A stretch of DNA of 64,000 nt from Coffea arabica (lineage: Eukaryota; Streptophyta; Magnoliopsida; Gentianales; Rubiaceae), in assembly GCF_036785885.1 (NCBI RefSeq), contig NC_092322.1, positions 12,112,466-12,176,465 on the forward strand, written 5' to 3'. A program made the position numbers and the translations under genes. Numbering within the stretch: the first letter of the stretch is position 1; every line of letters starts with the position of its first letter. A model generated the notes under the pieces. That model made no database searches. It was not told the origin of the DNA and was given only the letters and a program-made list of their open reading frames with translations. Below, piece by piece: positions 1 to 12,158 of this stretch.

Positions 1-349
1 TGTAATTTACTTTGCGTAACATATAACTATAAAATAAAACTTTGTGAACCCTACGCATAATGTGAAAAATAATATATAAAATAAAATCTGAACCTTATAT
101 TTTTTTTTTTTTATCAAATCTTCACCATCAACCTTCTAAACGACTGCTTCTTGCAACCGTTCCTGTCTCAAATCCGCCCCATGACTCCCTCAATTTCTTT
201 ATCCGTGGAGGGAAAAATGCCTTGCTATTACTTTGCCTTTTTGCTCTTTAATACTGACCATATCCAACACATCCAACAAGGCCCACGCATCACTCGCTAA
301 AACCATCCACTATCAAAATTGAAATTCAGTTGCAAAGCAGATAGAAAAA

Positions 350-2962
350 ATGGCGGTCTCGACACTAACTCCAGCCATTGTGACACCAAATCCCAATTAC
401 CAAGCCTTCAGACCCAAGCCCACATCTGCTACCTTCAGAGTAACTGCATTAGCATCGTCAAATTCACTGAATTCAACCACTCTTATCAGCAAGAAGCAGA
501 TATGCCAAGTGGGGTTGGGACTTTTAGCTGCTTCAGTTGTGAGTTCAACACCATTGGATGCAAATGCAACCAGAATTGAGTACTATGCCACCACAGCTGA
601 TCCCCCTTGCGAGTTCAGTTATGCTCGCTCAGGTCTTGGTTACTGTGATATTGCCGTTGGTTCTGGCCCTGAGGCCCCTCGTGGTGAACTTATCAATGTG
701 AGTTCTTTACAGTTTAACTTCGGTCTTGTATTGATGTACATGTGAGCTGACTCCTTTTTTTTTTTTTTTTTTTGAGAATGGCTTTGAATTGGAGCTGCTT
801 CTTGATTTGGTTTCTGATGATTGGTTCAGCACTGATTATTTGGAGAGGGGAGAATTTGACCAAACACTAGAGGGTGATTTTTTTTTTTATTTGAAGGGTG
901 CTTAAATTCATGCTGGACAATCTATGGTCTGGGGAATTGAGTGAAATAGTAATTCAGAGAGTCCTGACAATGTCAAGTGTTTTTCTCTGCATTGTGTTGC
1001 TAAGAAGATGGGAAAGTCGGTGAAAATGCCTTGGAGAATTAGGGCGCAAGGTTGGGCTAATTCTAATGAGGGGTATTTTCTCTCAATCAATGTGTATGCA
1101 TTAATAGTTAATAGCAAAATTAAGCACCTCATTTTCTTTAATCCTTGAAAGCTAGCCCTTTTCACTTATTTTCTCTGAAAAGATTCATCATGTGTTGGTT
1201 TTCAGTAGCTTCCAGGATAATCAGTAAGGAGCAACGGCCTTTCAAAGTTAAACTCTTAAGAGCATGGTGTCAATAACCATGTTCTCCTTTCTCTACTGGT
1301 CCAAGTGCATTTTTTTTTTCCTTTTTCATTGTGATTGAAATTTTTATTTATCCTTTGGTCTATCATAATTTCTAGTGAAATTATCATAAAAGAGAGAAGG
1401 GACAAAAAGTAGAACTGATAAATATCTACCATTTTCTCACTGTAATGTTGCTTTTTCCGACAGGTTCACTACACTGCAAGGTTTGATGATGGGATAGTTT
1501 TTGATAGTAGCTACAAACGTGGTAGACCCCTAACTATGCGCATTGGTGTGGGCAAGGTTTGCAAATTCTTTCCTTCTCAAGTATAATTGATGCATCTTTC
1601 TGCTTTATTACATTGCTTCTGTTGATGCATAATAAGAAAGCCTGGTAGTGCTGTTGTTAAGCATTACCTGCATATATTTCAGAAGAACAAATTACATGCA
1701 GATGGTACGTATAAATTATTTTACTGCTGACTGATGCCCATATGCACTTCAGCATGCATAGAAGGAAATAAAGGTGCTCCATAGCACCTACTGCATTGAT
1801 CAAGTGTGTAACATTGTACGGTTTAGTTAGGGATTTTGTGTCAGTGGCATAGCTATGTTTGCAAGGTCTTTTACCAGTTAGTTTGCAAGGAAAATAAACC
1901 AGAGTTTAACTTCTTGGCTTAGGCATAAAGGCTATAGCTTAGCAACTCACTAAGATACATGATTCACATAGAAACAACAGGCATTAAGAAGAGTCACCAT
2001 GGCTTAGTGCCAAAGAAAGTCGGGGCCTCTATCACGAAATGGCTTCAAACAGGCCTTTTACACTGTTACAAAATGCATCTGCTATCACGATGGGCAAACA
2101 GTTGCAGCATTCTTTGAAGCTCTTGTGCATCTGAATGAGAGAGAGAGGGAGAGGTTATAATTTCATCATTGTCCCTCAGTAGAAATCTTCTCCTTCAGCA
2201 TCCATGCAAAATTTTCATTTTTTCCATTTTTACCTCTGACTGTAGATTATCTCCAGTAAGATGTAGATCTTGTTAAGAAAAGTTTAAGATTCTTGGAAAA
2301 TTACTCTATACAAAATTGAAGTTTGATTTCTACGTCTTCCTTGGTCAAAAAAATCTGTTTTTGTTAGGTAATAAAGGGACTGGATCAAGGAATCTTGGGA
2401 GGTGAAGGAGTCCCTCCAATGCAAGTTGGTAAGCCATTTGCTTGTTTAATGTGCTATTTCTATCTTTAGGGTTATTCATTTTGACATTTTCCATAGGTGG
2501 AAAACGCAAGCTTCAAATTCCTCCACGATTGGCATATGGACCAGAACCAGCTGGCTGCTTCTCAGGTGGGATTTAAATGACTAATATGATAGACACGAGA
2601 AGTCGTTAGAATAGCCAATCTCATGACTTAGAATTAGCTAAAGCATCCAGAAGATATTAATTTTCTAAGCTTGTGGGCTTTACTTTGAAAAATCCTCCAG
2701 CAATAACAAGGCAGATCTATATATTTATCTTCCTACTTCCCATATTAATGACAAACAGATTTAAGACATAATACAAAACCAGAACAGATCTATTTGTAGC
2801 CTCTGAATAAATTACCGTTGTCACTGGTTCATGCTAGAAGTACCTGTCTTAATCCTAAAGCCAGTTATCTTGATTTCTTCAGGGGATTGCAACATACCTG
2901 GAAATGCAACACTTATATATGACGTAAAGTTTGTTGATATCTACAAGGGAAATAGAAAATGA
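350..2962 (+). CDS. FKBP13: Thylakoid-lumen FKBP-type peptidyl-prolyl isomerase, FKBP13 type
   Basis: Five exons, 350-697, 1464-1556, 2368-2428, 2497-2565 and 2883-2962, join with GT-AG borders into a 216-residue protein. Residues 1 to about 73 look like a bipartite chloroplast-then-lumen presequence: a Ser/Thr-rich start, then KKQICQ, then a hydrophobic core ending at an ANA-like cleavage site. The mature part carries paired cysteines near both ends (CEF, GYC; GCFSGDC), as in redox-regulated Arabidopsis FKBP13. It also has the FKBP core motifs HYTARFDDG, FDSSYKRGRP, VIKGLDQGILGGEGVPPM and LAYGPEPAGC. Family knowledge: a prolyl isomerase of the thylakoid lumen reported to bind the Rieske protein. 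The pair before the hydrophobic core is Lys-Lys rather than twin Arg. The start is the ATG at 350, the only one giving the presequence. A polyadenylation-like AATAAA lies near 3561. The gene looks intact. Confidence 0.95.
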
Positions 2963-5166
2963 ACGTTATCTAAAAGCAGCAAGTTACTCCAGTGAGTTTT
3001 TGAACTATTTTCTCAGGAATTAAGGTCTTATTGTCTTATCATTTCTCATTTCTGAAATGCAAAGCTTAGTAGTAACATGCCTTTAGCACCAGCTGTCCTA
3101 ATTCCCTGAATACTTTTGGTTTTAACTTATGGAATGCTGAACTTAATGTAGAACAGAACTTGTTAACTGAATTAATGCACATTGCAGAATCTTCTGGAGG
3201 AGCCTTGAAGTAATGGTATGTTTACCCAGTTATGAGTTCAAAGGTGAAAAGTTCTACATGTAATATGGTCGCTCTTGAAAAGAACTTTTTCATCTTCCTT
3301 CTTGAGTCACTACACTTGCAGGCTCTCTGTGCAGGAGTTTTCCCTATCTGCACTCCCAAAAGGGTTACTGTCTTGATCGAATGATCGTGATACGATTGGA
3401 CAAGTTTGGGATATTCTTTAGTACTGTCAAATGGCAAGATTCTGGCTGTATGCTGTGGTATGGCAATCTTGGAGGTTCAGACAGCAAAGTCCAGAAATCA
3501 CGAATAGATAAAGCAATTAGCTAGTACTTTAACTTGTATAATGCCTGATATTTGTTAAAAAATAAAGCAGAATCATGAAAATTTCCTTGGTGGAACAGAC
3601 TCCTATAATAGTTTCTGTGGTAAATGAAGTTTCTATGATCATGAACCAGTATACTATTCTCAAACCCCTGGAAGGGCAAATCTAATCTCTGTCATTTATC
3701 ATAAAAGTTAGCCAGAAACTCAGTTTGTTGTGTTTTTTGAGCTTAAAATCATGAAACAGGTTAAGCAAGATGGACAGAAGTGCATACAAATAAGTCCATT
3801 CTTTACCGTCCTTCTTAGAACAACCTTCAATTCGGTCCTCACTCTGAGTTGGCTTGCCCATTAGTCCGTCATTTCTATTACTATCTGGAAAACGTATAGT
3901 TATGTAGACAGTGCTTAATTACAAGGGCTCCTGTTGCATTAATTTTGCCATTGATCAGCTACAGAGTCCAGATACTATGTAAAAGATCTGTCTTAGTGCA
4001 TTAAGAATTCGTTCTCATCGTAAACGACAATGGTTAGATGATTTGTTGATAGGTAATTTAGAATTTAAATTTTCCCCGATGATATCTTCAAGTTTTCTTC
4101 CAGAGAGAAGGTAAATCACAGAGAAGTTTCTGTATGATGTGTTTGCAGTCTGTCTGATCTTCTAAGTAGTTACTCTTTCCTTTTGGATGAGCGAGTCATA
4201 GTTATTAATCTGTTGGTAGCCTTTTGGTTTATACTGAACAAACTTGCGCAAAATTCTACCATGGTATATATTTGCTGAAATAGCCCTATTAGTTCTTCAA
4301 ATTTAAGCTTCCTTTTAGCACTTGGAATCTCTGGATTTGCTTCAAAAGGCAGCACAAGCTGAAAATTCATGGATCCTATCAAAGCCCAGAAACATAAAGA
4401 TCCTAGCTGGGAGATCCCTTTATCTCTCTCTCTCTCTCCTTTTGTATACCAAAGAAATTTTTCATCTTCTACCTAGCTTTTTTTCTCGAATAGGTTGCCG
4501 CTTTAATGATTTTCTAAATTGTTCATTGAACTTTGAAATATCTTTACTATTAATTGCTGGTTTGCTAGGGATTAAAAATAGTAAGCAGTTCTTATAGTAC
4601 CTCAGAAAATAAAAGGTAGAACAGTTCTTACAATGCGTCACAAAAACAATAATGTTTATGCAATCCTTTTATAATTTTGTTGATCCGGTCTTTTCAGTGA
4701 GAGAGCTATTTGTATAATTTTCAACTCCTGATGTAGATTGACACATTATAATAGGACCACAAGCTCTACACAAAGATGAACAAATGAAGTAAGCAGATCA
4801 TTTTTCCTGATATGCTTAGATTCAATATATATGATCAGATGCAAACATCAAAGTTGCAACACCAATATCTCTAACCTTACTAGAAGGTAGGAAAAGTTCT
4901 TGATTAAATTAGTGCTTTCTTTCTGCTGCTTCTTTTCTTGAAAGAACCCTTGTTAAAATGTAGGCAGACTTGCACTCTGTGCAAATGTCTACCATATCTC
5001 CTTGTCAACTAAGCTGATAGCAGAGTTTCAATTTGTCAGTTTCTTCAACAGCAACATATGTTAATAGATGAATTTGATGGTCGATTTTGATGGCTAAGGA
5101 GGGTATCTTACAGCTATATACTCTTATTGAACAGGTTGTGGTTATTTGTTATGTATTCTTATCCTT

Positions 5167-5208
<42 letters not shown>

Positions 5209-6745
5209 CAACAGCAAAAAAAAAAAAGTCCATCATTGTAACTGATGAAATGAGATCAACTAAACTTGAATTCAACTAGTATGACAAACCCCTTTTACTT
5301 AAACTATTCTCTCTTTCTTTCTTTAATAAGTGAACCCCTTTAGGAGACAAGCATTGAGACAATTAACTGCTCAAATAGCTGAACATTTAGACTTGTTCTC
5401 TTAGCAACTAGCAAAAGAGGGATTAGATTGTTATGGAGACCAGGTAAGGTTTAGCTTTTGCTTGACTTTGGTTTCTTGATGGTAGCATTTTAATTTTGTT
5501 CCTAAATGAAATTTCGAGATTTTTGAGAAAATGGCAAGAAACCATTAACGAAGCAAAGGAAAGGGAATGCACTTTGTGACAACTAGGAGTGATATGTATT
5601 AATTCACAATCAGTCAGCACGATTAAGCGTGATTAATGTAATCTTGGTGAGAATTTTCCTTCTTTTCATTGCTAAATTTGATCTTGACACATCATTAGAA
5701 AGTTAAACTCGTACAAGATTGTAGCATTGTCCTTAAGATTTGTCATGCCCTGGCTACTTAAATTGAGGGTTGACAAAGTAAGACATCACCAGTTTAGTAT
5801 TAATATAATCTTCTCTCTTTTTTTCTTCTTTCCTTTTTTTATTGTTTTTTCTGTAATAGTAGTGTAATCTAAGGAACAATCTTCTAATTCTGCAGCAGAT
5901 TTAATGCTTAAAAGCCAAGTTCCAATCTTGCTGACGATTGAAAGCCTTATAATACATTCAATAAATGCTCACGTCATTATTAACAAACTATAGAAAAGGG
6001 CATGTGAAGCTGCTTTCATGATGCAAAAAAAAAAGATCTTGCCAAGACCCATATTAAAAAAAAAAAAAAAATCTAAGCCATCAATTGCTTAAATGGGATT
6101 AAAATAAGCCCACTAAATACTTTGAAAGACCCTTAAAAGCTGGATTCATTTTGCTCAAAATCAAATTAAATGTTACTGTCAAAGATTTTAAGAAGAAGAC
6201 GTGTAAGAGACAAAGAGTCCTAGTCTTTGATACATCATCTCAAGATTAAAGTGATTTTCCCCTACTAACTTGTTTGTAACCAATTACGTTGGCAAAAACT
6301 TAGTAATCAATTTTTCTTTTTTTTTTTGTTTACGTTAATGGATTTTGTTTATGCAATTTCTTATTACTTGCCAAACCTACCACATCTTTTGATGCACCTT
6401 TATGATGTTATTTGCATGAGAATAGTAGGAACAACCAATTATTGTTAAAATTTGAATATAACCCAAGACTACGTTCCACAATTAATCTACTTGCAAGTGA
6501 ATACAGCTCATCCATCACATCATATTCTACAAAAATTTGGCAATTAACTTCATTGCGTAATCAAAGTCTAACCAAACCCTATATGGAACAGCCTTAAAAA
6601 AGGCAAAAAAAAAAAAAAAACAAGAGAAAAAATAAAATATATTTATGAAAAGGTTGACAAAAAGAGTGCCTATATTGCAATGTATTGCAAAAGGGCATCT
6701 AGTACTAGTTCTAATCTTCCTACATTAATATTGAATATATATGCA
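2963..6745. other. Intergenic stretch after FKBP13
   Basis: The first 600 bases are FKBP13 3' untranslated sequence. A GT near 2993 and an AG near 3186 could bound a 3' UTR intron, but this is weak. The rest is AT-rich with scattered homopolymers and no reading frame resembling a known protein. The one striking feature is a run of 38 C at 5169-5206 followed by an A run. No gene or clear transposon was recognised. Confidence 0.6.
5169..5206. repeat. Homopolymer of 38 C
   Basis: An uninterrupted C38 run is directly visible, followed by a short bridge and an A-rich run. G/C homopolymers this long are rare in AT-rich plant DNA. The opposite strand could form quadruplexes. The exact length may be an assembly or polymerase artefact. 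Confidence 0.9.
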
Positions 6746-7286
6746 TTACATAATGGAGCAAGCATTGGGATTCTCATCGCTGAACATGGAGATGTAAGGG
6801 TCTTGATCGTATCTTGTAACTGTCCCGGTTGTTGGGTACTCCACCTTTCTGACATAGCCGGGAGGTGCTTTCTTGTCGTAAGATTGGACGGCATACGGCT
6901 GAGCCACCAGGCCATATGGTACGTATGGCCATATCTCCGCCTTCTTTCCTGTTGATTTAGCCTTTTTCAACACTTTGTTTGGTTCCACATATCCTGTCAC
7001 CGTTGCCTTCTGCAGTTTCCTGTTTATCTCCACCGTTTTAACTCCTGCAAAGGGGAGAAGAATTTGTCAGAATCAAAATACGGTACAATTTTCTCCATCA
7101 AAGTGATCATTATGATGATATTTACGTACCACTTAATGAAGACAAAGCTTTTTTGACTTTAAGCTCGCATCCTTCACAGTCCATTCTGACTTTGAGCTCC
7201 ACAGTTTGCATTTGTTTCTTCTTCTTGTGTTTATGGCCGCTGCTCACCAAGTCAGAAAGGTACTCCAAAGTTCCACTAACACCCAT
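6746..7286 (-). CDS. Heavy-metal-associated isoprenylated plant protein (HIPP)
   Basis: Two exons, 7130-7286 and 6746-7044, splice at GT-AG borders into a 151-residue protein. The N-terminus has a basic stretch (HKHKKKK) followed by a heavy-metal-associated domain with the copper-chaperone signature MDCEGC, whose two cysteines bind metal. The middle contains GYVEPNKVLKKAKSTGKK and the family block EIWPYVPYGLVAQPYA. The C-terminus is the CaaX box CSIM, predicted to be prenylated on cysteine, with the usual preceding FSDENPNA. Length and motif order match the Arabidopsis HIPP20-22/HIPP26 group. Family knowledge: roles in metal (often cadmium or copper) handling and stress signalling at membranes or nucleus. 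The ATG at 7284-7286 is upstream of the first conserved block. No lesion seen. I cannot choose the exact HIPP number. Confidence 0.93.
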
Positions 7287-7432
7287 ATTTTTTTTTTTTT
7301 GCAGGTCTAAAACAAACTACTGGCTCTTATTAAGGTATGGTTTAGCTTTGGAAACAACGAAATGGTATGACAAAGGAAAATGGCTTGATTTGGAAGAGGT
7401 ATTATGCAAGAAAACTTGGGCGAAGAGACTCT

Positions 7433-7441
7433 GAATTTATA
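7433..7441 (-). promoter_or_regulatory. Candidate TATA box of the HIPP gene
   Basis: On the minus strand this reads TATAAATTC, about 150 bases upstream of the HIPP start codon, a plausible core-promoter distance. No other element was used to confirm it. Confidence 0.45.
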
Positions 7442-9000
7442 GTAAAAGATGGTTGAGATGGTACTTTAAGATTTGGAAGAAACTTCCCTCCAAGAAATGG
7501 ATTCTTTCCTTGCCTTGCAGCAAACAAAGGTAGTAAAAGGGGAAAAGGTTTCTAATTCTAAAGCTGCCCTTTCAAACTTTCTTTTACTTCCTTTGAGGCC
7601 TTTCTTTACACCGGCTTAGTTCAACTTATATAGGCCTTTTTTTCAAGAAATTCAAACTAAAGGAGAAAAACATGAAATCTTTTGAGTGGACCCCACGAAG
7701 ACAACACTAAAACACCTTGAGGTTTGAAAATGAAAAACCTATTCAATGCATATGCAATGTAGTAGTAAAATATCTTGATGCCTAAATTTCATGTGTGTTG
7801 GGATTGAAATGTTTTGAAATAAAATAATTTATTTCACAAATTTCAATTATCTTTTTATTTTTTCAATCATCTTTTTATCTCGCATACATTATATCATAAA
7901 AAGTGTTACAGTAATTATCTGAAATAAATCATTCAAATAAACTCCTATCCAAATAAATCACTTGAAATTGAATATTCAAAATAAATGATTAGGGTTGTTG
8001 TGCAATATATTGTTATTTTACTAGTGTACTATGAAATTCATGGTTGATTATGAATTAGTGCCTATATATAAATGTGGTATCGATATCTTTTCACGGTATA
8101 AAAATTTTTAAAAAATTAAGAAAATTATATTAACGACTGAAAAACATCATGTATCTTGGAAAATTGGATAGATAATTTAACACCCAAAAGAAAAACCTGT
8201 GCTATTCTTTTTATTTTATTTTAATTTCTTTTTGGGGATTGGTTGGTGTATGGTAACACTTGACTCATTTTACGTAAGGGGGAAGAAAATTGGAAAAGAT
8301 GGAGCAAAAAAAGTAGATATAAAAAAGCAAATTTCTAACTGTGGGTGCTGTTAAAATATGGGCCAAAAACAGGGGGGAAACTGGAAAGGGGTAATAAGCA
8401 AATTTCAAATGACAAAAAGGTGACTGGCCCAATTATTGCGAAGAACAACACCAATAATAGAGAGAGTGTAGTTGCCACGTTTCGAGGTTTCTAGCGTACC
8501 ACGTGTCCCACTGGTGATGATCACAGATCTTGAGGGGAATCGGACGGTGGAGATGAAAGAGGTGGGAGCTCAAAGCTGGCTCCCTCTCAAGGAGTTGTTC
8601 ATTGCAATTGCAGCCTACCGTGTCGCCTTGTGAGTTGTTTATGAGTTTGATTTGGTCCCAAGGCGCGCATATGATAATGAGATATATTTGGGTCAAAAGT
8701 TCATCTTTGAGACTGATTTTTTTTTTTTTTGAAAAAAAAAATACCCTCCTTTGAAGATTTTACTTTTTTTTGCCCTTTTTTGCATTTTTGTTGGGCATGA
8801 AAGCACACTATTAATACCACTGAGTACCCCTGAGCTTAGACATATAAGAAACTTGAGAAAATAATCATTTATACTTGTCAAATTGCAATCCCAAAAGTTA
8901 ATATGATAATCAAATACTTATGCGTTCAACCCTGTACGCCTCATATTTGAAATTTGAATGAGAAGAGTAGTGGTGCCTAATCTGCAAAGAGTTCATAGGC
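7442..9000. other. Intergenic stretch upstream of HIPP, with a G-box
   Basis: AT-rich sequence with no credible coding region. A CACGTG G-box lies at 8500-8505 with a second ACGT core near 8476. Sequence around 8440-8690 is less AT-rich than its surroundings, but I recognise no protein in either strand. Confidence 0.5.
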
Positions 9001-9005
9001 TATTT

Positions 9006-9402
9006 GCGTAAGTTAGCTCAATCGGTAAGGACGTGCTATTTTTTCATAGAAAGTTGTGTATTTAAATTTTGCTATTAACATGAGAATTGTCTTGATAAGC
9101 GATTTATAAGGACTCTCTGAGTAATTTATGGTTCTAAAGATATATTTAAACTTGTGATGGTGATCGGATTCGAAGCCACTCAAAAATTTTTCTTATTAAA
9201 AAAAAATTTAGAGGGCGTTATAACATATCCTCCGTAAAAAATCGTGTATTCAAATCTCGCTATTGATGTGAAAACTGTATTGATGAGCGATCTATAAGAA
9301 CTCTGTAAGTAATTTATGACTTTGAAAACATACCTTAACTTGTGACGGTGATCGGATCCAAAACCACTTAAATTTTTTCTTATGAAAAAAAAATTTAGAG
9401 GC
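9006..9402 (+). mobile_element. Two tandem copies of a tRNA-derived SINE-like element
   Basis: The first copy begins near 9011 with a box-A-like segment GTTAGCTCAATCGGTAAGG, as in tRNAs, followed about 40 bases later by a degenerate box B near 9056. The second copy repeats the same body from about 9225, including a better box B (GTATTCAAATCTCGC) near 9247, but lacks box A. Each ends in the same tail: TGTGAYGGTGATCGGAT, a CCACT-like block, then AAATTT-flanked A runs. The two bodies are clearly alike over roughly 170 bases but have diverged by substitutions, so the duplication is old. No cloverleaf of a functional tRNA is present. Confidence 0.65.
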
Positions 9403-9409
9403 TGCAATA

Positions 9410-10713
9410 GTAGACCCGTATGATATTTGAGGCAGTTGTTATAATAAAGTCATAAAAATACATCTCGTGACCTAGGCTAGAACGTTTGTTGAAAAAAAAG
9501 AAAAGACCTAGGCTACAAGGCTACAACCAATTATATATTGAATCACTTGTCTTAGCCTTTCATGTTCATTGTGTAATCAAGAAGAAACCCCGCCGCGTTC
9601 TGGCAGCAATGGTACACAGCTGGAATAAGGCTGGTCGGAATGCACGACAGCCCAACCACCTCCATGTTCGAGCCGGAAGAAGCTTCTCTGTTCCTAGCTC
9701 AGAATGCCATCTTTCAACTCTAAATTCCTTCTAAGAATACAAAATCTTTTTTCTGCTGCATTATTTTTTATACTAATGAAAAGTTGCAGTCCATGAATTG
9801 TCTCCTAACAACAACAGCATATCAGAATCTTGTTGAGGGAAATTCATGGACACAACACCAGAGGTCTAGCTATGATTGACCATCATGTTTTTAAATTGTA
9901 AAAGACTTTAAAAATATTGAATTGTAGAAAAGCTGCTTTTTGTTCCTTAGTTTTTGAATTTAAAATTGAAACTGGTCTCCAATTGCAAAAAAAATTTTTC
10001 TTCATGGGTTATGGAGTTGAACACATGGAGTTCGAATCACTTAAAATGTTAAAAGAGGTTCGGTTACTACAACTATTTTCAAGTTCGAATGAAACACATA
10101 AACTTCAAATATGGTACACATGATTCTAATTCAAGAAACTAGAGGAATCATGATTCTCTAGATTTTTAGTTCTTATTTGATCCCAATAAAAGGAATTACC
10201 TCGTATACATGGACAATAAAAAAAGGGTTTGATATATGTAGCATTGGCATACCTATTAGCACAATACTTCCAAACAAACTAAAAAAGGATCAATTATTTG
10301 GGTTGGTGGAAGTGACTGCGTCCTGTTAAATCTTGTGGTGCACCCTTTTTGCCCAACTGCTTTTCTTGGCATGGAAACTTACAGCTACTTCACATTTTCT
10401 TTTAGAGTTAGTCAAATAATGAATAACAAATAAAATGCTAAGTGTACAAAGAAAATGACTAGATCCTTCAAACAAATACTTTATGTGCATTTAAATGCCC
10501 AAAAAGGTTGATTAGGGTTGTCTTCAAGTACTGCTATTAAAATATTTTGCTTGACCCTACCACTGAATGGAAACAATTTAATGTAATTTGAAAAAAAGGG
10601 CTGTGGGCTAACCGATTGACATTCTACTCGATTCTGCAGAAACCTTGTCCTTGTTCGAGGAGTGGAAATTGTTTGTGTTGCATTAGGATACCTGTCCTAT
10701 TATTATTGTTATT
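9410..10713. other. Intergenic stretch
   Basis: Nothing recognised. A less AT-rich patch at about 9580-9720 keeps a frame open on the plus strand, but its translation resembles no family I know and it lacks splice context. Confidence 0.5.
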
Positions 10714-10815
10714 AGCTGCTTCAGCATTTGGACTTTCTAAAATTGGGAGCTGCTTCAGCATTTGGACTTTCTAAAATTGGGAGCTGCTTCAGCATTTGGA
10801 CTTTCTACAATTGGG
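10714..10815. repeat. Three perfect-length copies of a 34-bp tandem repeat
   Basis: The 34-base unit begins AGCTGCTTCAGCATTTGG. Copies start at 10714, 10748 and 10782, with only one or two changes in the third. The near identity implies a recent local duplication. Confidence 0.95.
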
Positions 10816-12158
10816 GCTTTTGCCGGTTTCTAGGTCACCTTGCCTGGGTAGAGTAAATGTGAATGAACAAATAATACATGAGAATTGGCTAGGCCTAGAG
10901 TTTTGTACATATGGTTCATCTTAAATCAATCAAGAAATTGAATTAGTAGTTCTAAAACACTAGCAATACTAGCTACAATACAATATGGCTTTTCTCATGT
11001 TTTCTATGAGGAAATAAGAGAGTGTTAATTGTTACAAGAGGGATGAATAGAGGATGCACTGGAAAAATCCATCACTTTAGTTTGTGGAGTAGACATCTTC
11101 TATGTCTGGACTCCCAATTATTTCGTTGCAGCCCGTTTTAGATAATTTTGTGTTCGGCATCAGCATCATCGCTATGAAATTCATTATACCTAATTACCAA
11201 TTACAGGGAGGACAGCTTCCAAATCCACTCAAAAAACAGACAAGTTTTGTGATGCACAAATAGTTGTATCATTCATAGTAGTTCATTTATTCTCGTCATG
11301 GATAAGAACTCTTATAATACACTGTAGTATATTGCAATTGCATCCGGAGGCTAATTAATCCTAAAAATTATGGAGACAAACTGCGTATTAAGTATTCAGT
11401 GTGGTCAAGTCCATCATTCATCGTTGCTCAAGTAGGTTTTGAGTTTGGTTTATATACAAACAAATCTTCAATCTTATTCATGAAGCATCACAACAATAAA
11501 AATGGCAAACAGTAAGTAGTATTCCAAGTTGGTTGTTAGCATGTCCGTTTCAACATCATCCCACAATCCAGGCTGTCTTTTTTGGACTAATAGGCAGTGT
11601 TTGTAGAATTATGATTTCTTCAGTAGAAACAGGTGCAGCCTTAATCAACCTTGTTCAATAATGGAATCTTCATCAAGAGTCCTGAACATCTGGAGCTTCA
11701 ATTATTTCCGGGTTCTAAACAGAGGAAGATACTACTGTCTATTAACTATTATGAACAAAATCATACGCAAAGAAATCCATCTTAAAGACTTTCTGAATCA
11801 AAAAATGGGCACTCAAACCAGCGTACCACAGAGAACAACATCCAAAAGGACAAAGAGTCATTAATTGCATTTTCATAAGCTCCACAGGCAAAACACAAGC
11901 GAAAAGATTACAAGGACAATGGCAGCTTCACATGCACTATACTTATAGAAGAAAATAATTACATATGTCAATAACTAAAGCTATGAGATGACCAAAAAGG
12001 AGGGAAATGAAACAAAACTTCATTTACCTGTAATCCCCATGCTATCTAAAAAAAAGGGGGGGAAAATGACGCAGCAGAGGTGTAAATATCTGCTTTAAAC
12101 TAGATTTATATATAAGGTTATGAGATTGGATAGATAGATATACAAGGGCATGCCGTAA
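10816..12158. other. Intergenic stretch and 3' UTR side of the aspartic protease gene
   Basis: AT-rich, with no protein-like frame recognised. The last few hundred bases before 12159 are probably the 3' untranslated region of the minus-strand protease gene. Confidence 0.5.

Noticed and set aside
2993-3187. Intron in the 3' UTR of FKBP13
   Set aside because: GT and AG are present, but nothing else supports splicing; it needs transcript data.
8433-8696. Minus-strand frame of 87 codons in a GC-richer patch
   Set aside because: No recognisable domain, splice context or start signal.
9486-9734. Plus-strand frame of 82 codons
   Set aside because: Starts in a poly-A-rich segment and matches no family I know.
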